Positions 1-9,236 of a stretch of 20,333 nt of DNA are shown here, one piece after another. The notes under the pieces are model-generated. The model did not search any database. It saw nothing but the letters and a program-made list of their open reading frames with translations, and had not been told where the DNA came from. The first letter of the stretch is position 1. The number at the start of each line of letters is the position of its first letter. The position numbers were made by a program, and so were the translations under genes. The DNA is from Tritrichomonas musculus. Taxonomy: Eukaryota > Parabasalia > Tritrichomonadida > Tritrichomonadidae. Where the stretch lies: the NCBI GenBank assembly GCA_039105265.1, contig JAPFFF010000541.1:1-20333 (forward strand). Reading direction: 5' to 3'.

Positions 1-11
1 AAAAAATAATT

Positions 12-84
12 TGGGACTTCGCGGACTCGAACCACGTACCTTACGATCTTCAGTCGTACGCTCTCCCAGGTGAGCTAAAGTCCC
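12..84 (-). tRNA. tRNA-Phe: tRNA-Phe (anticodon GAA), unit 1
   Basis: The gene gives an intronless 73-nt cloverleaf: acceptor GGGACTT/AAGTCCC with discriminator A73, D stem GCTC/GAGC, anticodon stem TACGA/TCGTA around loop CTGAAGA, variable loop AGGTA, and T stem CGTGG/CCGCG with loop TTCGAGT. The anticodon is GAA, which reads Phe codons. The residues known to specify yeast tRNA-Phe (G20, G34, A35, A36, A73) are all present. CCA is not encoded. The internal A box (TAGCTCACCTGG) and B box support Pol III transcription. A T-run terminator follows, but only six of its bases lie inside the window (1-6). Position 15 is C and position 48 is A, an unusual tertiary pair. HSP70 ends 248 bp upstream. 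Confidence 0.95.
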
Positions 85-332
85 GCTGATCTTCTTAATT
101 CATTTGTATTATTTAATTATATAATGCATTTTTTCTTTTATAATAAAAAATGTCGCTCTTTTCTTTCAATCCTATTGATTTTGTTACTTTTATTAATATT
201 CAATCATTTAGACTTTTATAATTTTATAATAATAAAAATATTAAATTAATTTAATTAAAATATTATCATGTTTTTATTAAATTACAATTTTTTTTGTTGT
301 TGAATAAAGTTAAAAATCAATTACAGAGGAAT

Positions 333-2309
333 TTAGTCGACTTCTTCAACACGTGGTCCACTGTGTCCTCCTGGTGATCCACCTGCAGCTCCACCTGATC
401 CACCTTGGTTGAACATGTTTGGATCAATTCCACCTGGCATTCCGCCTGGACCTCCTGCTGATCCTCCTGGGGCAGCACCTTGGTATGCACGTTGCATAAT
501 TGGCATTAATTTGCTTTCAAGTTCTTTTTGCTTGCTTTCAAATTCTGAAACTTCGGCATCTTGATGTGCATCAATCCATGCAAGTGTGTCGTTGATTTCT
601 TTGTTGATCGTGTCCTTATCTGATTGTGGGATTGCGTTGGCGAATTGTTCGTTTGACAATGAGTTACGGACTCCAAAGCAGTATCCTTCAAGTGCATTCT
701 TGGCTTCAACTTTCTTACGAACTTCTTCATCTTGTGCTTTGAATTTCTCGGCATCTGCAACCATCTTATCGATATCTGCTTGTGAAAGACGTCCTTTCTC
801 ATTCTTAATTGTGATCTTCTTAACGTTTCCGGTTGATTTATCTTGTGCTGAAACATTCATAATACCATCGGCGTTGACATCAAATGTAACTTCAATTTGT
901 GGAACTCCTCTTGGTGCTGGCGGAATTCCTGTCAAATCAAATGTACCAAGAAGGTTGTTATCGCGTGTTCTTGAACGTTCTCCTTCATAAACTTTGATTG
1001 TAACTGCTGGCTGGTTATCACTGAATGTTGTGAAAACTTGTGATTTCTTGGATGGAATTGTTGTGTTACGAGGAATCAAAACGGTCATGATTTCTCCTGC
1101 TGTTTCAATACCAAGTGAAAGTGGTGCAACATCAAGAAGAAGGATGTCTTTGACTGCTTCTGATGTGTCTCCTTTGATGATTGCTGCTTGAACAGCTGCA
1201 CCATATGCAACAGCTTCATCTGGGTCAACTCCACGGCATGGTTGTTTGCCATTGAAGAAATCTTGAAGTAGTTGTTGAACACGTGGAATTCTGGATGAAC
1301 CTCCAACAAGAACAATATCTGTAACATCACTCTTTGACATATTTGCATCCTTCAAAACTTGTGCAACTGGATTCATTGTTGAACGGAATAATTCATCATT
1401 CAAGTTTTCAAACATTGCGCGTGAAATGTTATCCATGAAATCATGTCCTTCATAAAGCGAATCACAAATGATTGAAGCTGTAGTTGCTGTTGATAATGTT
1501 CGCTTAGCACGTTCACATGCTGTACGAAGTGTTCTTAGTGCACGTGGTGACTGACGGAGATCGCATTTGAATTTCTTTTGGAAACGATCTGCAAAGTAGT
1601 TAACCATTCTGCTATCAAAGTCTTCTCCTCCAAGGTGAGTGTCTCCTGCTGTTGCTTTAACTTCAAACATACCTCCATCAATATCAAGAAGTGAAACATC
1701 GAATGTACCACCTCCGAGATCGAAAATAAGAACATGGCGTTCTTTGTCTGATTTCTCATTTAATCCGAATGCAATTGCTGCTGCTGTTGGTTCATTAATA
1801 ATACGAAGAACATTCAATCCTGCAATTACACCTGCATCCTTCGTAGCTTGACGTTGTCCATCGTTGAAATAAGCAGGAACTGTAACAACTGCATCTGTAA
1901 CTTTTTCTGTCAATTGTGTTTCTGCGACTTCTTTCATTTTGCCTAAAACCATGGCTGAAATTTCTTCTGGATAGAATTGTTTTGTCTCGCCTTTCCATTG
2001 GACTTGGATTCGTGGCCTGTCCGCATCTCCGCGAACAACTTTGAATGGCCAGTGTTGCATATCTTTTTGAACAATTGGATCTGAGAACTTACGTCCAATC
2101 ATACGCTTCGCATCGAATACTGTGTTTGTTGGATTCATTGCTGCTTGGTTCTTTGCTGCATCACCGACAAGACGTTCTTCATCTGTGAAGGCAACGTAAG
2201 ATGGCGTTGTACGATTACCCATATCGTTTGCAATGATATCTACTCTGTTGTGTCGAAAGACACCGACGCATGAATAAGTAGTACCAAGATCAATTCCGAC
2301 TGCTGACAT
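333..2309 (-). CDS. HSP70: Cytosolic HSP70 chaperone, unit 1
   Basis: This is a full-length 658-residue HSP70, an ATP-driven chaperone of cytosol and nucleus. The ATPase domain spans about 1-385 and carries the three family signatures: IDLGTTYS (6-13), [14 protein letters not shown] (195-208) and [15 protein letters not shown] (332-346). Expected catalytic residues D7, K68, E173, D197 and T202 are present. The interdomain linker DILLLD (388-393) leads to the substrate-binding beta domain (about 394-505) and helical lid (about 506-610). A Gly/Pro-rich tail with a GGMPGG motif follows. The C-terminal EEVD binds TPR co-chaperones such as Hop. There is no targeting presequence and no ER retention signal. 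The start is the only Met before the ATPase motif and matches family length. No intron is present. The stop reads into TAAA (332-335), a possible trichomonad-type polyadenylation signal. Arg codons are mostly CGT. Confidence 0.98.
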   Translation of the reverse strand: MSAVGIDLGTTYSCVGVFRHNRVDIIANDMGNRTTPSYVAFTDEERLVGDAAKNQAAMNPTNTVFDAKRMIGRKFSDPIVQKDMQHWPFKVVRGDADRPRIQVQWKGETKQFYPEEISAMVLGKMKEVAETQLTEKVTDAVVTVPAYFNDGQRQATKDAGVIAGLNVLRIINEPTAAAIAFGLNEKSDKERHVLIFDLGGGTFDVSLLDIDGGMFEVKATAGDTHLGGEDFDSRMVNYFADRFQKKFKCDLRQSPRALRTLRTACERAKRTLSTATTASIICDSLYEGHDFMDNISRAMFENLNDELFRSTMNPVAQVLKDANMSKSDVTDIVLVGGSSRIPRVQQLLQDFFNGKQPCRGVDPDEAVAYGAAVQAAIIKGDTSEAVKDILLLDVAPLSLGIETAGEIMTVLIPRNTTIPSKKSQVFTTFSDNQPAVTIKVYEGERSRTRDNNLLGTFDLTGIPPAPRGVPQIEVTFDVNADGIMNVSAQDKSTGNVKKITIKNEKGRLSQADIDKMVADAEKFKAQDEEVRKKVEAKNALEGYCFGVRNSLSNEQFANAIPQSDKDTINKEINDTLAWIDAHQDAEVSEFESKQKELESKLMPIMQRAYQGAAPGGSAGGPGGMPGGIDPNMFNQGGSGGAAGGSPGGHSGPRVEEVD

Positions 2310-2327
2310 TTGTTTTTGTGTTTCAAA

Positions 2328-2338
2328 TAAAAAAATGA
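2328..2338 (-). promoter_or_regulatory. Candidate Inr-like element of HSP70, unit 1
   Basis: The sense strand reads TCATTTTTTTA here. If the A of TCA (2336) is the start site, the 5' leader is 27 nt. This resembles the trichomonad initiator (TCA followed by pyrimidine/AT-rich bases close to the start codon). In such AT-rich DNA a chance match is easy, and no mapped transcript end is available. Confidence 0.4.
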
Positions 2339-2418
2339 TTTTTAAAATTTACATTTTTCTTAGTATCATTCAAAATTGTATACATTCTCACAAATGTTAA
2401 ATGGTCGGGAGAATCAAA

Positions 2419-2530
2419 ATTGAGAGAAAATCATTCAAATATATTGAAAATGATTGAGAGAAATTCATTCAATATTTTTATGACGATAAATAGTCAAAAC
2501 ACATATCTATTTTCTTCGATAAATAGTCAA
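2419..2530. repeat. Two paired direct repeats upstream of HSP70, unit 1
   Basis: A motif beginning attgagagaaa and continuing tcattcaa occurs at 2419-2442 and, slightly changed, at 2453-2476, 34 bp apart. A second motif, cgataaatagtcaa, occurs exactly at 2484-2497 and 2517-2530, 33 bp apart. Both pairs share a step of about three DNA helical turns, so they may be protein-binding sites or the remains of local duplications. The same block lies at 6025-6136, 9346-9457, 12952-13063 and 16559-16670. It is absent from unit 6. Confidence 0.6.
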
Positions 2531-2680
2531 TCAATTTAGAAAATTATCACATAAATAATTCCATAAATTGAATATATATAATAATTAATGATATTTTTTA
2601 CCTAAAACCAAATAACAAAAAAAAATCATTTCGAAAAAAAATAAATTAGAGAAGCAACACTATAAGTGAAACATATAAAG

Positions 2681-2704
2681 ATATATATATATATATATAT
2701 ATAT
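2681..2704. repeat. (AT)12 microsatellite beside the 5S terminator
   Basis: Uninterrupted AT dinucleotides lie just beyond the poly-T terminator of the HSP70-proximal 5S gene. The tract has the same length in every unit. Beside the distal 5S gene the corresponding tract is shorter (about 2979-2991). Confidence 0.85.
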
Positions 2705-2722
2705 TATAAAAGAAAAAAAAAA

Positions 2723-2840
2723 GGAAGCGACACTACACGTTCCCGGGAAGTCACCCAGCCCAGTACTGATGCAGCCCGCGACTGCTTAATTTCCAGGTTC
2801 GGAATGGAGCTGGATGTATCCAGCCGGGTATGGCCGCTTC
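2723..2840 (-). rRNA. 5S rRNA: 5S rRNA, HSP70-proximal copy, unit 1
   Basis: This is a eukaryotic-type 5S gene of about 118 nt. The ends form helix I (5' GAAGCGGC with 3' GTCGCTTC). Conserved internal promoter blocks are visible on the sense strand: AAATTAAGCAGTCGCGGGC matches the A-box/intermediate region and CAGTACTGGGCTGGGTGAC the C-box region bound by TFIIIA. Ten Ts follow directly (2713-2722) as a Pol III terminator. The exact mature ends were set by helix I pairing and may be off by one or two bases. The HSP70 gene lies 413 bp downstream on the same strand. Confidence 0.93.
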
Positions 2841-3009
2841 AATAAATTAGTCTCTTCTCCATTCTTAAAATTATATTATTTAACATATTATTATAACCGC
2901 TTTTTTATTTATCTTTTTAATGATTTTTAAAATGTAGTTCTGATTAAAATTAACAAAAATATATTTGTATTCCTCTATTATATATATATATTATAAAAGA
3001 AAAAAAAAA

Positions 3010-3127
3010 GGAAGCGACACTACACGTTCCCGGGAAGTCACCCAGCCCAGTACTGATGCAGCCCGCGACTGCTTAATTTCCAGGTTCGGAATGGAGCTGG
3101 ATGTATCCAGCCGGGTATGGCCGCTTC
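3010..3127 (-). rRNA. 5S rRNA: 5S rRNA, distal copy, unit 1
   Basis: The sequence is identical to the proximal 5S gene, including the ten-T terminator (3000-3009). A 169-bp spacer with no recognisable gene (2841-3009) separates the pair. Its upstream flank differs from that of the proximal copy, so Pol III could use the two genes differently if upstream bases matter. Confidence 0.93.
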
Positions 3128-3617
3128 AATAAATTAGTCTCTTCTCCATTCTTAAAATTATATTATTTAACATATTATTTTAACCACTTTCTTTTTCCTT
3201 TTATTCTTTATATAAACAAAATATATATATTCAAATTTGGTTGATGTGTTTTCACTTTTTTTTTATTTTTGTTGGAAAAAAAAAAAAAAATTATTTTAGT
3301 TTGTTTGCTTCCATTCTTTTATATTTTATAGTTATGTATTCAACTGTGGTTTATCATTCGATGACACACTTACATTAAAAAATATCGGAGTCCTTTTCGT
3401 TCCTGCACCGTTCTTTATATTCTTATTTCATTCATATCTCAGCATAGAATACGAATTTTTCTTCAAAAATCACTTTTTTCGTTTCTCTGGACTACAAGAA
3501 ACCTAAAAAAACCAATCACTTGTTTTAGCTCAATATTTAAAAAACAAAATAAAATATTATTTGCTTTGATTTTTGTTGAAAGATTCAAAATCAAGAAGAA
3601 GAAGGAAAAAAATAATT
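3128..3617. other. Spacer between distal 5S and tRNA-Phe, units 1/2
   Basis: This 490-bp stretch is AT-rich. It carries a 15-base A run beside GTTGG, an island of higher GC at 3386-3410 (15 of 25 bases), and a GAAGAAGAAGG purine stretch next to the tRNA terminator. The T7 terminator of the unit 2 tRNA occupies 3606-3612. I find no ORF of note, no tRNA-like B box, and no convincing snRNA or snoRNA signature. Confidence 0.75.
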
Positions 3618-3690
3618 TGGGACTTCGCGGACTCGAACCACGTACCTTACGATCTTCAGTCGTACGCTCTCCCAGGTGAGCTAAAGTCCC
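3618..3690 (-). tRNA. tRNA-Phe: tRNA-Phe (GAA), unit 2
   Basis: The gene is base-for-base the same as the unit 1 copy, with C15 and A48. The full terminator is visible: a seven-T run (3606-3612 on the + strand as As), five bases past the discriminator. Confidence 0.95.
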
Positions 3691-3938
3691 GCTGATCTTC
3701 TTAATTCATTTGTATTATTTAATTATATAATGCATTTTTTCTTTTATAATAAAAAATGTCGCTCTTTTCTTTCAATCCTATTGATTTTGTTACTTTTATT
3801 AATATTCAATCATTTAGACTTTTATAATTTTATAATAATAAAAATATTAAATTAATTTAATTAAAATATTATCATGTTTTTATTAAATTACAATTTTTTT
3901 TGTTGTTGAATAAAGTTAAAAATCAATTACAGAGGAAT

Positions 3939-5915
3939 TTAGTCGACTTCTTCAACACGTGGTCCACTGTGTCCTCCTGGTGATCCACCTGCAGCTCCAC
4001 CTGATCCACCTTGGTTGAACATGTTTGGATCAATTCCACCTGGCATTCCGCCTGGACCTCCTGCTGATCCTCCTGGGGCAGCACCTTGGTATGCACGTTG
4101 CATAATTGGCATTAATTTGCTTTCAAGTTCTTTTTGCTTGCTTTCAAATTCTGAAACTTCGGCATCTTGATGTGCATCAATCCATGCAAGTGTGTCGTTG
4201 ATTTCTTTGTTGATCGTGTCCTTATCTGATTGTGGGATTGCGTTGGCGAATTGTTCGTTTGACAATGAGTTACGGACTCCAAAGCAGTATCCTTCAAGTG
4301 CATTCTTGGCTTCAACTTTCTTACGAACTTCTTCATCTTGTGCTTTGAATTTCTCGGCATCTGCAACCATCTTATCAATATCTGCTTGCGAAAGACGTCC
4401 TTTCTCATTCTTAATTGTGATCTTCTTAACGTTTCCGGTCGATTTATCTTGTGCTGAAACATTCATAATACCATCGGCGTTGACATCAAATGTAACTTCA
4501 ATTTGTGGAACTCCTCTTGGTGCTGGCGGAATTCCTGTCAAATCAAATGTACCAAGAAGGTTGTTATCGCGTGTTCTTGAACGTTCTCCTTCATAAACTT
4601 TGATTGTAACTGCTGGCTGGTTATCACTGAATGTTGTGAAAACTTGTGATTTCTTGGATGGAATTGTTGTGTTACGAGGAATCAAAACGGTCATGATTTC
4701 TCCTGCTGTTTCAATACCAAGTGAAAGTGGTGCAACATCAAGAAGAAGGATGTCTTTGACTGCTTCTGATGTGTCTCCTTTGATGATTGCTGCTTGAACA
4801 GCTGCACCATATGCAACAGCTTCATCTGGGTCAACTCCACGGCATGGTTGTTTGCCATTGAAGAAATCTTGAAGTAGTTGTTGAACACGTGGAATTCTGG
4901 ATGAACCTCCAACAAGAACAATATCTGTAACATCACTCTTTGACATATTTGCATCCTTCAAAACTTGTGCAACTGGATTCATTGTTGAACGGAATAATTC
5001 ATCATTCAAGTTTTCAAACATTGCGCGTGAAATGTTATCCATGAAATCATGTCCTTCATAAAGCGAATCACAAATGATTGAAGCTGTAGTTGCTGTTGAT
5101 AATGTTCGCTTAGCACGTTCACATGCTGTACGAAGTGTTCTTAGTGCACGTGGTGACTGACGGAGATCGCATTTGAATTTCTTTTGGAAACGATCTGCAA
5201 AGTAGTTAACCATTCTGCTATCAAAGTCTTCTCCTCCAAGGTGAGTGTCTCCTGCTGTTGCTTTAACTTCAAACATACCTCCATCAATATCAAGAAGTGA
5301 AACATCGAATGTACCACCTCCGAGATCGAAAATAAGAACATGGCGTTCTTTGTCTGATTTCTCATTTAATCCGAATGCAATTGCTGCTGCTGTTGGTTCA
5401 TTAATAATACGAAGAACATTCAATCCTGCAATTACACCTGCATCCTTCGTAGCTTGACGTTGTCCATCGTTGAAATAAGCAGGAACTGTAACAACTGCAT
5501 CTGTAACTTTTTCTGTCAATTGTGTTTCTGCGACTTCTTTCATTTTGCCTAAAACCATGGCTGAAATTTCTTCTGGATAGAATTGTTTTGTCTCGCCTTT
5601 CCATTGGACTTGGATTCGTGGCCTGTCCGCATCTCCGCGAACAACTTTGAATGGCCAGTGTTGCATATCTTTTTGAACAATTGGATCTGAGAACTTACGT
5701 CCAATCATACGCTTCGCATCGAATACTGTGTTTGTTGGATTCATTGCTGCTTGGTTCTTTGCTGCATCACCGACAAGACGTTCTTCATCTGTGAAGGCAA
5801 CGTAAGATGGCGTTGTACGATTACCCATATCGTTTGCAATGATATCTACTCTGTTGTGTCGAAAGACACCGACGCATGAATAAGTAGTACCAAGATCAAT
5901 TCCGACTGCTGACAT
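3939..5915 (-). CDS. HSP70: Cytosolic HSP70, unit 2 (variant B)
   Basis: The protein is identical to the unit 1 product. The gene differs by three synonymous bases within 64 bp: A at 4377, C at 4389 and C at 4440 on the + strand, where unit 1 has G, T and T. They fall in the region coding for the end of the beta domain and start of the lid. Only copy 4 shares this variant. The tRNA gene lies 248 bp downstream, and the only 5S gene of the unit lies 414 bp upstream. Confidence 0.98.
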   Translation of the reverse strand: MSAVGIDLGTTYSCVGVFRHNRVDIIANDMGNRTTPSYVAFTDEERLVGDAAKNQAAMNPTNTVFDAKRMIGRKFSDPIVQKDMQHWPFKVVRGDADRPRIQVQWKGETKQFYPEEISAMVLGKMKEVAETQLTEKVTDAVVTVPAYFNDGQRQATKDAGVIAGLNVLRIINEPTAAAIAFGLNEKSDKERHVLIFDLGGGTFDVSLLDIDGGMFEVKATAGDTHLGGEDFDSRMVNYFADRFQKKFKCDLRQSPRALRTLRTACERAKRTLSTATTASIICDSLYEGHDFMDNISRAMFENLNDELFRSTMNPVAQVLKDANMSKSDVTDIVLVGGSSRIPRVQQLLQDFFNGKQPCRGVDPDEAVAYGAAVQAAIIKGDTSEAVKDILLLDVAPLSLGIETAGEIMTVLIPRNTTIPSKKSQVFTTFSDNQPAVTIKVYEGERSRTRDNNLLGTFDLTGIPPAPRGVPQIEVTFDVNADGIMNVSAQDKSTGNVKKITIKNEKGRLSQADIDKMVADAEKFKAQDEEVRKKVEAKNALEGYCFGVRNSLSNEQFANAIPQSDKDTINKEINDTLAWIDAHQDAEVSEFESKQKELESKLMPIMQRAYQGAAPGGSAGGPGGMPGGIDPNMFNQGGSGGAAGGSPGGHSGPRVEEVD

Positions 5916-6329
5916 TTGTTTTTGTGTTTCAAATAAAAAAATGATTTTTAAAATTTACATTTTTCTTAGTATCATTCAAAATTGTATACATTCTCACAAA
6001 TGTTAAATGGTCGGGAGAATCAAAATTGAGAGAAAATCATTCAAATATATTGAAAATGATTGAGAGAAATTCATTCAATATTTTTATGACGATAAATAGT
6101 CAAAACACATATCTATTTTCTTCGATAAATAGTCAATCAATTTAGAAAATTATCACATAAATAATTCCATAAATTGAATATATATAATAATTAATGATAT
6201 TTTTTACCTAAAACCAAATAACAAAAAAAAAATCATTTCGAAAAAAAATAAATTAGAGAAGCAACACTATAAGTGAAACATATAAAGATATATATATATA
6301 TATATATATATTATAAAAGAAAAAAAAAA
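5916..6329. other. Spacer: HSP70 upstream region, unit 2
   Basis: This is the unit 1 spacer with one extra A (ten instead of nine) in the run after CCAAATAAC. The paired repeats (6025-6136), AT tract and 5S terminator (6320-6329) are intact. No gene is seen. Confidence 0.8.
5934..5944 (-). promoter_or_regulatory. Candidate Inr-like element of HSP70, unit 2
   Basis: The motif TCATTTTTTTA sits in the same position relative to the start codon as in unit 1. Support is the same weak motif match. Confidence 0.4.
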
Positions 6330-6447
6330 GGAAGCGACACTACACGTTCCCGGGAAGTCACCCAGCCCAGTACTGATGCAGCCCGCGACTGCTTAATTTC
6401 CAGGTTCGGAATGGAGCTGGATGTATCCAGCCGGGTATGGCCGCTTC
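6330..6447 (-). rRNA. 5S rRNA: 5S rRNA, sole copy of unit 2
   Basis: The gene sequence matches the other 5S copies. This is the only 5S in a 3321-bp unit. Its 3' side has the long AT tract typical of a proximal copy, but its 5' flank is hybrid: the proximal marker A at 6500 is followed by the distal marker A at 6506 and then distal-type sequence. It therefore looks like the product of recombination between the two 5S repeats, with the switch between 6500 and 6506. Confidence 0.93.
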
Positions 6448-6938
6448 AATAAATTAGTCTCTTCTCCATTCTTAAAATTATATTATTTAACATATTATTA
6501 TAACCACTTTCTTTTTCCTTTTATTCTTTATATAAACAAAATATATATATTCAAATTTGGTTGATGTGTTTTCACTTTTTTTTTATTTTTGTTGGAAAAA
6601 AAAAAAAAAAATTGTTTTAGTTTGTTTGCTTCCATTCTTTTATATTTTATAGTTATGTATTCAACTGTGGTTTATCATTCGATGACACACTTACATTAAA
6701 AAATATCGGAGTCCTTTTCGTTCCTGCACCGTTCTTTATATTCTTATTTCATTCATATCTCAGCATAGAATACGAATTTTTCTTCAAAAATCACTTTTTT
6801 CGTTTCTCTGGACTACAAGAAACCTAAAAAAACCAATCACTTGTTTTAGCTCAATATTTAAAAAACAAAATAAAATATTATTTGCTTTGATTTTTGTTGA
6901 AAGATTCAAAATCAAGAAGAAGAAGGAAAAAAATAATT
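6448..6938. other. Spacer between 5S and tRNA-Phe, units 2/3
   Basis: This 491-bp spacer corresponds to 3128-3617, with a 16-base instead of 15-base A run and a private A-to-G change at 6614. The tRNA terminator is at 6927-6933. No gene is recognised. Confidence 0.75.
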
Positions 6939-7011
6939 TGGGACTTCGCGGACTCGAACCACGTACCTTACGATCTTCAGTCGTACGCTCTCCCAGGTGA
7001 GCTAAAGTCCC
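6939..7011 (-). tRNA. tRNA-Phe: tRNA-Phe (GAA), unit 3
   Basis: Identical to the other copies, with a seven-T terminator at 6927-6933. Confidence 0.95.
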
Positions 7012-7259
7012 GCTGATCTTCTTAATTCATTTGTATTATTTAATTATATAATGCATTTTTTCTTTTATAATAAAAAATGTCGCTCTTTTCTTTCAATCCT
7101 ATTGATTTTGTTACTTTTATTAATATTCAATCATTTAGACTTTTATAATTTTATAATAATAAAAATATTAAATTAATTTAATTAAAATATTATCATGTTT
7201 TTATTAAATTACAATTTTTTTTGTTGTTGAATAAAGTTAAAAATCAATTACAGAGGAAT

Positions 7260-9236
7260 TTAGTCGACTTCTTCAACACGTGGTCCACTGTGTCCTCCTG
7301 GTGATCCACCTGCAGCTCCACCTGATCCACCTTGGTTGAACATGTTTGGATCAATTCCACCTGGCATTCCGCCTGGACCTCCTGCTGATCCTCCTGGGGC
7401 AGCACCTTGGTATGCACGTTGCATAATTGGCATTAATTTGCTTTCAAGTTCTTTTTGCTTGCTTTCAAATTCTGAAACTTCGGCATCTTGATGTGCATCA
7501 ATCCATGCAAGTGTGTCGTTGATTTCTTTGTTGATCGTGTCCTTATCTGATTGTGGGATTGCGTTGGCGAATTGTTCGTTTGACAATGAGTTACGGACTC
7601 CAAAGCAGTATCCTTCAAGTGCATTCTTGGCTTCAACTTTCTTACGAACTTCTTCATCTTGTGCTTTGAATTTCTCGGCATCTGCAACCATCTTATCGAT
7701 ATCTGCTTGTGAAAGACGTCCTTTCTCATTCTTAATTGTGATCTTCTTAACGTTTCCGGTTGATTTATCTTGTGCTGAAACATTCATAATACCATCGGCG
7801 TTGACATCAAATGTAACTTCAATTTGTGGAACTCCTCTTGGTGCTGGCGGAATTCCTGTCAAATCAAATGTACCAAGAAGGTTGTTATCGCGTGTTCTTG
7901 AACGTTCTCCTTCATAAACTTTGATTGTAACTGCTGGCTGGTTATCACTGAATGTTGTGAAAACTTGTGATTTCTTGGATGGAATTGTTGTGTTACGAGG
8001 AATCAAAACGGTCATGATTTCTCCTGCTGTTTCAATACCAAGTGAAAGTGGTGCAACATCAAGAAGAAGGATGTCTTTGACTGCTTCTGATGTGTCTCCT
8101 TTGATGATTGCTGCTTGAACAGCTGCACCATATGCAACAGCTTCATCTGGGTCAACTCCACGGCATGGTTGTTTGCCATTGAAGAAATCTTGAAGTAGTT
8201 GTTGAACACGTGGAATTCTGGATGAACCTCCAACAAGAACAATATCTGTAACATCACTCTTTGACATATTTGCATCCTTCAAAACTTGTGCAACTGGATT
8301 CATTGTTGAACGGAATAATTCATCATTCAAGTTTTCAAACATTGCGCGTGAAATGTTATCCATGAAATCATGTCCTTCATAAAGCGAATCACAAATGATT
8401 GAAGCTGTAGTTGCTGTTGATAATGTTCGCTTAGCACGTTCACATGCTGTACGAAGTGTTCTTAGTGCACGTGGTGACTGACGGAGATCGCATTTGAATT
8501 TCTTTTGGAAACGATCTGCAAAGTAGTTAACCATTCTGCTATCAAAGTCTTCTCCTCCAAGGTGAGTGTCTCCTGCTGTTGCTTTAACTTCAAACATACC
8601 TCCATCAATATCAAGAAGTGAAACATCGAATGTACCACCTCCGAGATCGAAAATAAGAACATGGCGTTCTTTGTCTGATTTCTCATTTAATCCGAATGCA
8701 ATTGCTGCTGCTGTTGGTTCATTAATAATACGAAGAACATTCAATCCTGCAATTACACCTGCATCCTTCGTAGCTTGACGTTGTCCATCGTTGAAATAAG
8801 CAGGAACTGTAACAACTGCATCTGTAACTTTTTCTGTCAATTGTGTTTCTGCGACTTCTTTCATTTTGCCTAAAACCATGGCTGAAATTTCTTCTGGATA
8901 GAATTGTTTTGTCTCGCCTTTCCATTGGACTTGGATTCGTGGCCTGTCCGCATCTCCGCGAACAACTTTGAATGGCCAGTGTTGCATATCTTTTTGAACA
9001 ATTGGATCTGAGAACTTACGTCCAATCATACGCTTCGCATCGAATACTGTGTTTGTTGGATTCATTGCTGCTTGGTTCTTTGCTGCATCACCGACAAGAC
9101 GTTCTTCATCTGTGAAGGCAACGTAAGATGGCGTTGTACGATTACCCATATCGTTTGCAATGATATCTACTCTGTTGTGTCGAAAGACACCGACGCATGA
9201 ATAAGTAGTACCAAGATCAATTCCGACTGCTGACAT
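7260..9236 (-). CDS. HSP70: Cytosolic HSP70, unit 3 (variant A)
   Basis: The protein is identical to that of the other copies, and the three marker sites carry the variant A bases of copy 1. The gene is complete from Met to EEVD, and its stop reads into TAAA. It sits between two single-base variants of the array, both of type B, so variants A and B alternate over units 1 to 4. Confidence 0.98.
   Translation of the reverse strand: MSAVGIDLGTTYSCVGVFRHNRVDIIANDMGNRTTPSYVAFTDEERLVGDAAKNQAAMNPTNTVFDAKRMIGRKFSDPIVQKDMQHWPFKVVRGDADRPRIQVQWKGETKQFYPEEISAMVLGKMKEVAETQLTEKVTDAVVTVPAYFNDGQRQATKDAGVIAGLNVLRIINEPTAAAIAFGLNEKSDKERHVLIFDLGGGTFDVSLLDIDGGMFEVKATAGDTHLGGEDFDSRMVNYFADRFQKKFKCDLRQSPRALRTLRTACERAKRTLSTATTASIICDSLYEGHDFMDNISRAMFENLNDELFRSTMNPVAQVLKDANMSKSDVTDIVLVGGSSRIPRVQQLLQDFFNGKQPCRGVDPDEAVAYGAAVQAAIIKGDTSEAVKDILLLDVAPLSLGIETAGEIMTVLIPRNTTIPSKKSQVFTTFSDNQPAVTIKVYEGERSRTRDNNLLGTFDLTGIPPAPRGVPQIEVTFDVNADGIMNVSAQDKSTGNVKKITIKNEKGRLSQADIDKMVADAEKFKAQDEEVRKKVEAKNALEGYCFGVRNSLSNEQFANAIPQSDKDTINKEINDTLAWIDAHQDAEVSEFESKQKELESKLMPIMQRAYQGAAPGGSAGGPGGMPGGIDPNMFNQGGSGGAAGGSPGGHSGPRVEEVD

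Larger units (their letters stand above)
2310..2722. other. Spacer: HSP70 upstream region, unit 1
   Basis: This 413-bp AT-rich spacer lies between the HSP70 start and the 5S 3' end, so it should hold the HSP70 promoter. It contains the Inr-like motif, two pairs of short direct repeats (2419-2530), an (AT)12 tract at 2681-2704 and a ten-base A run at 2713-2722 that is the 5S terminator. I see no convincing heat-shock element array (alternating GAA and TTC at 5-bp steps) and no gene. Confidence 0.8.
2693..3191 (-). repeat. Direct duplication of the 5S gene and its flanks
   Basis: About 212 bp, consisting of part of the AT tract, the terminator, the 5S gene and some 60 bp of 5' flank, occurs twice at a 287-bp offset (about 2693-2904 and 2980-3191). 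The two copies differ at two marker bases in the 5' flank: A at 2893 versus T at 3180, and G at 2899 versus A at 3186. They diverge beyond that. The 5S genes themselves are identical. The same doublet is present in units 3, 4 and 5. Confidence 0.85.

Noticed and set aside
586-990. 134-residue + strand open frame repeated in every unit, and other open frames across the HSP70 gene
   Set aside because: They lie antisense or out of frame within HSP70, have no family features, and are repeated only because the gene is. They are shadows of its codon bias.
333-2309. Organellar (hydrogenosomal/mitochondrial) HSP70, ER BiP or bacterial DnaK
   Set aside because: No N-terminal presequence or signal peptide is present. 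The tail ends in EEVD rather than K/HDEL, and the GGMP-type tail is that of cytosolic eukaryotic HSP70.
2310-2722. Classical heat-shock element in the HSP70 upstream region
   Set aside because: GAA and TTC triplets occur, but I found no run of three at the required alternating 5-bp spacing. In AT-rich DNA isolated triplets are expected.
3128-3617. U1 snRNA 5' end suggested by ACTTACAT at about 3368-3375
   Set aside because: Only eight bases resemble the splice-site recognition sequence, with no U1 stem-loops and no clear Sm-type site downstream. Likely chance.
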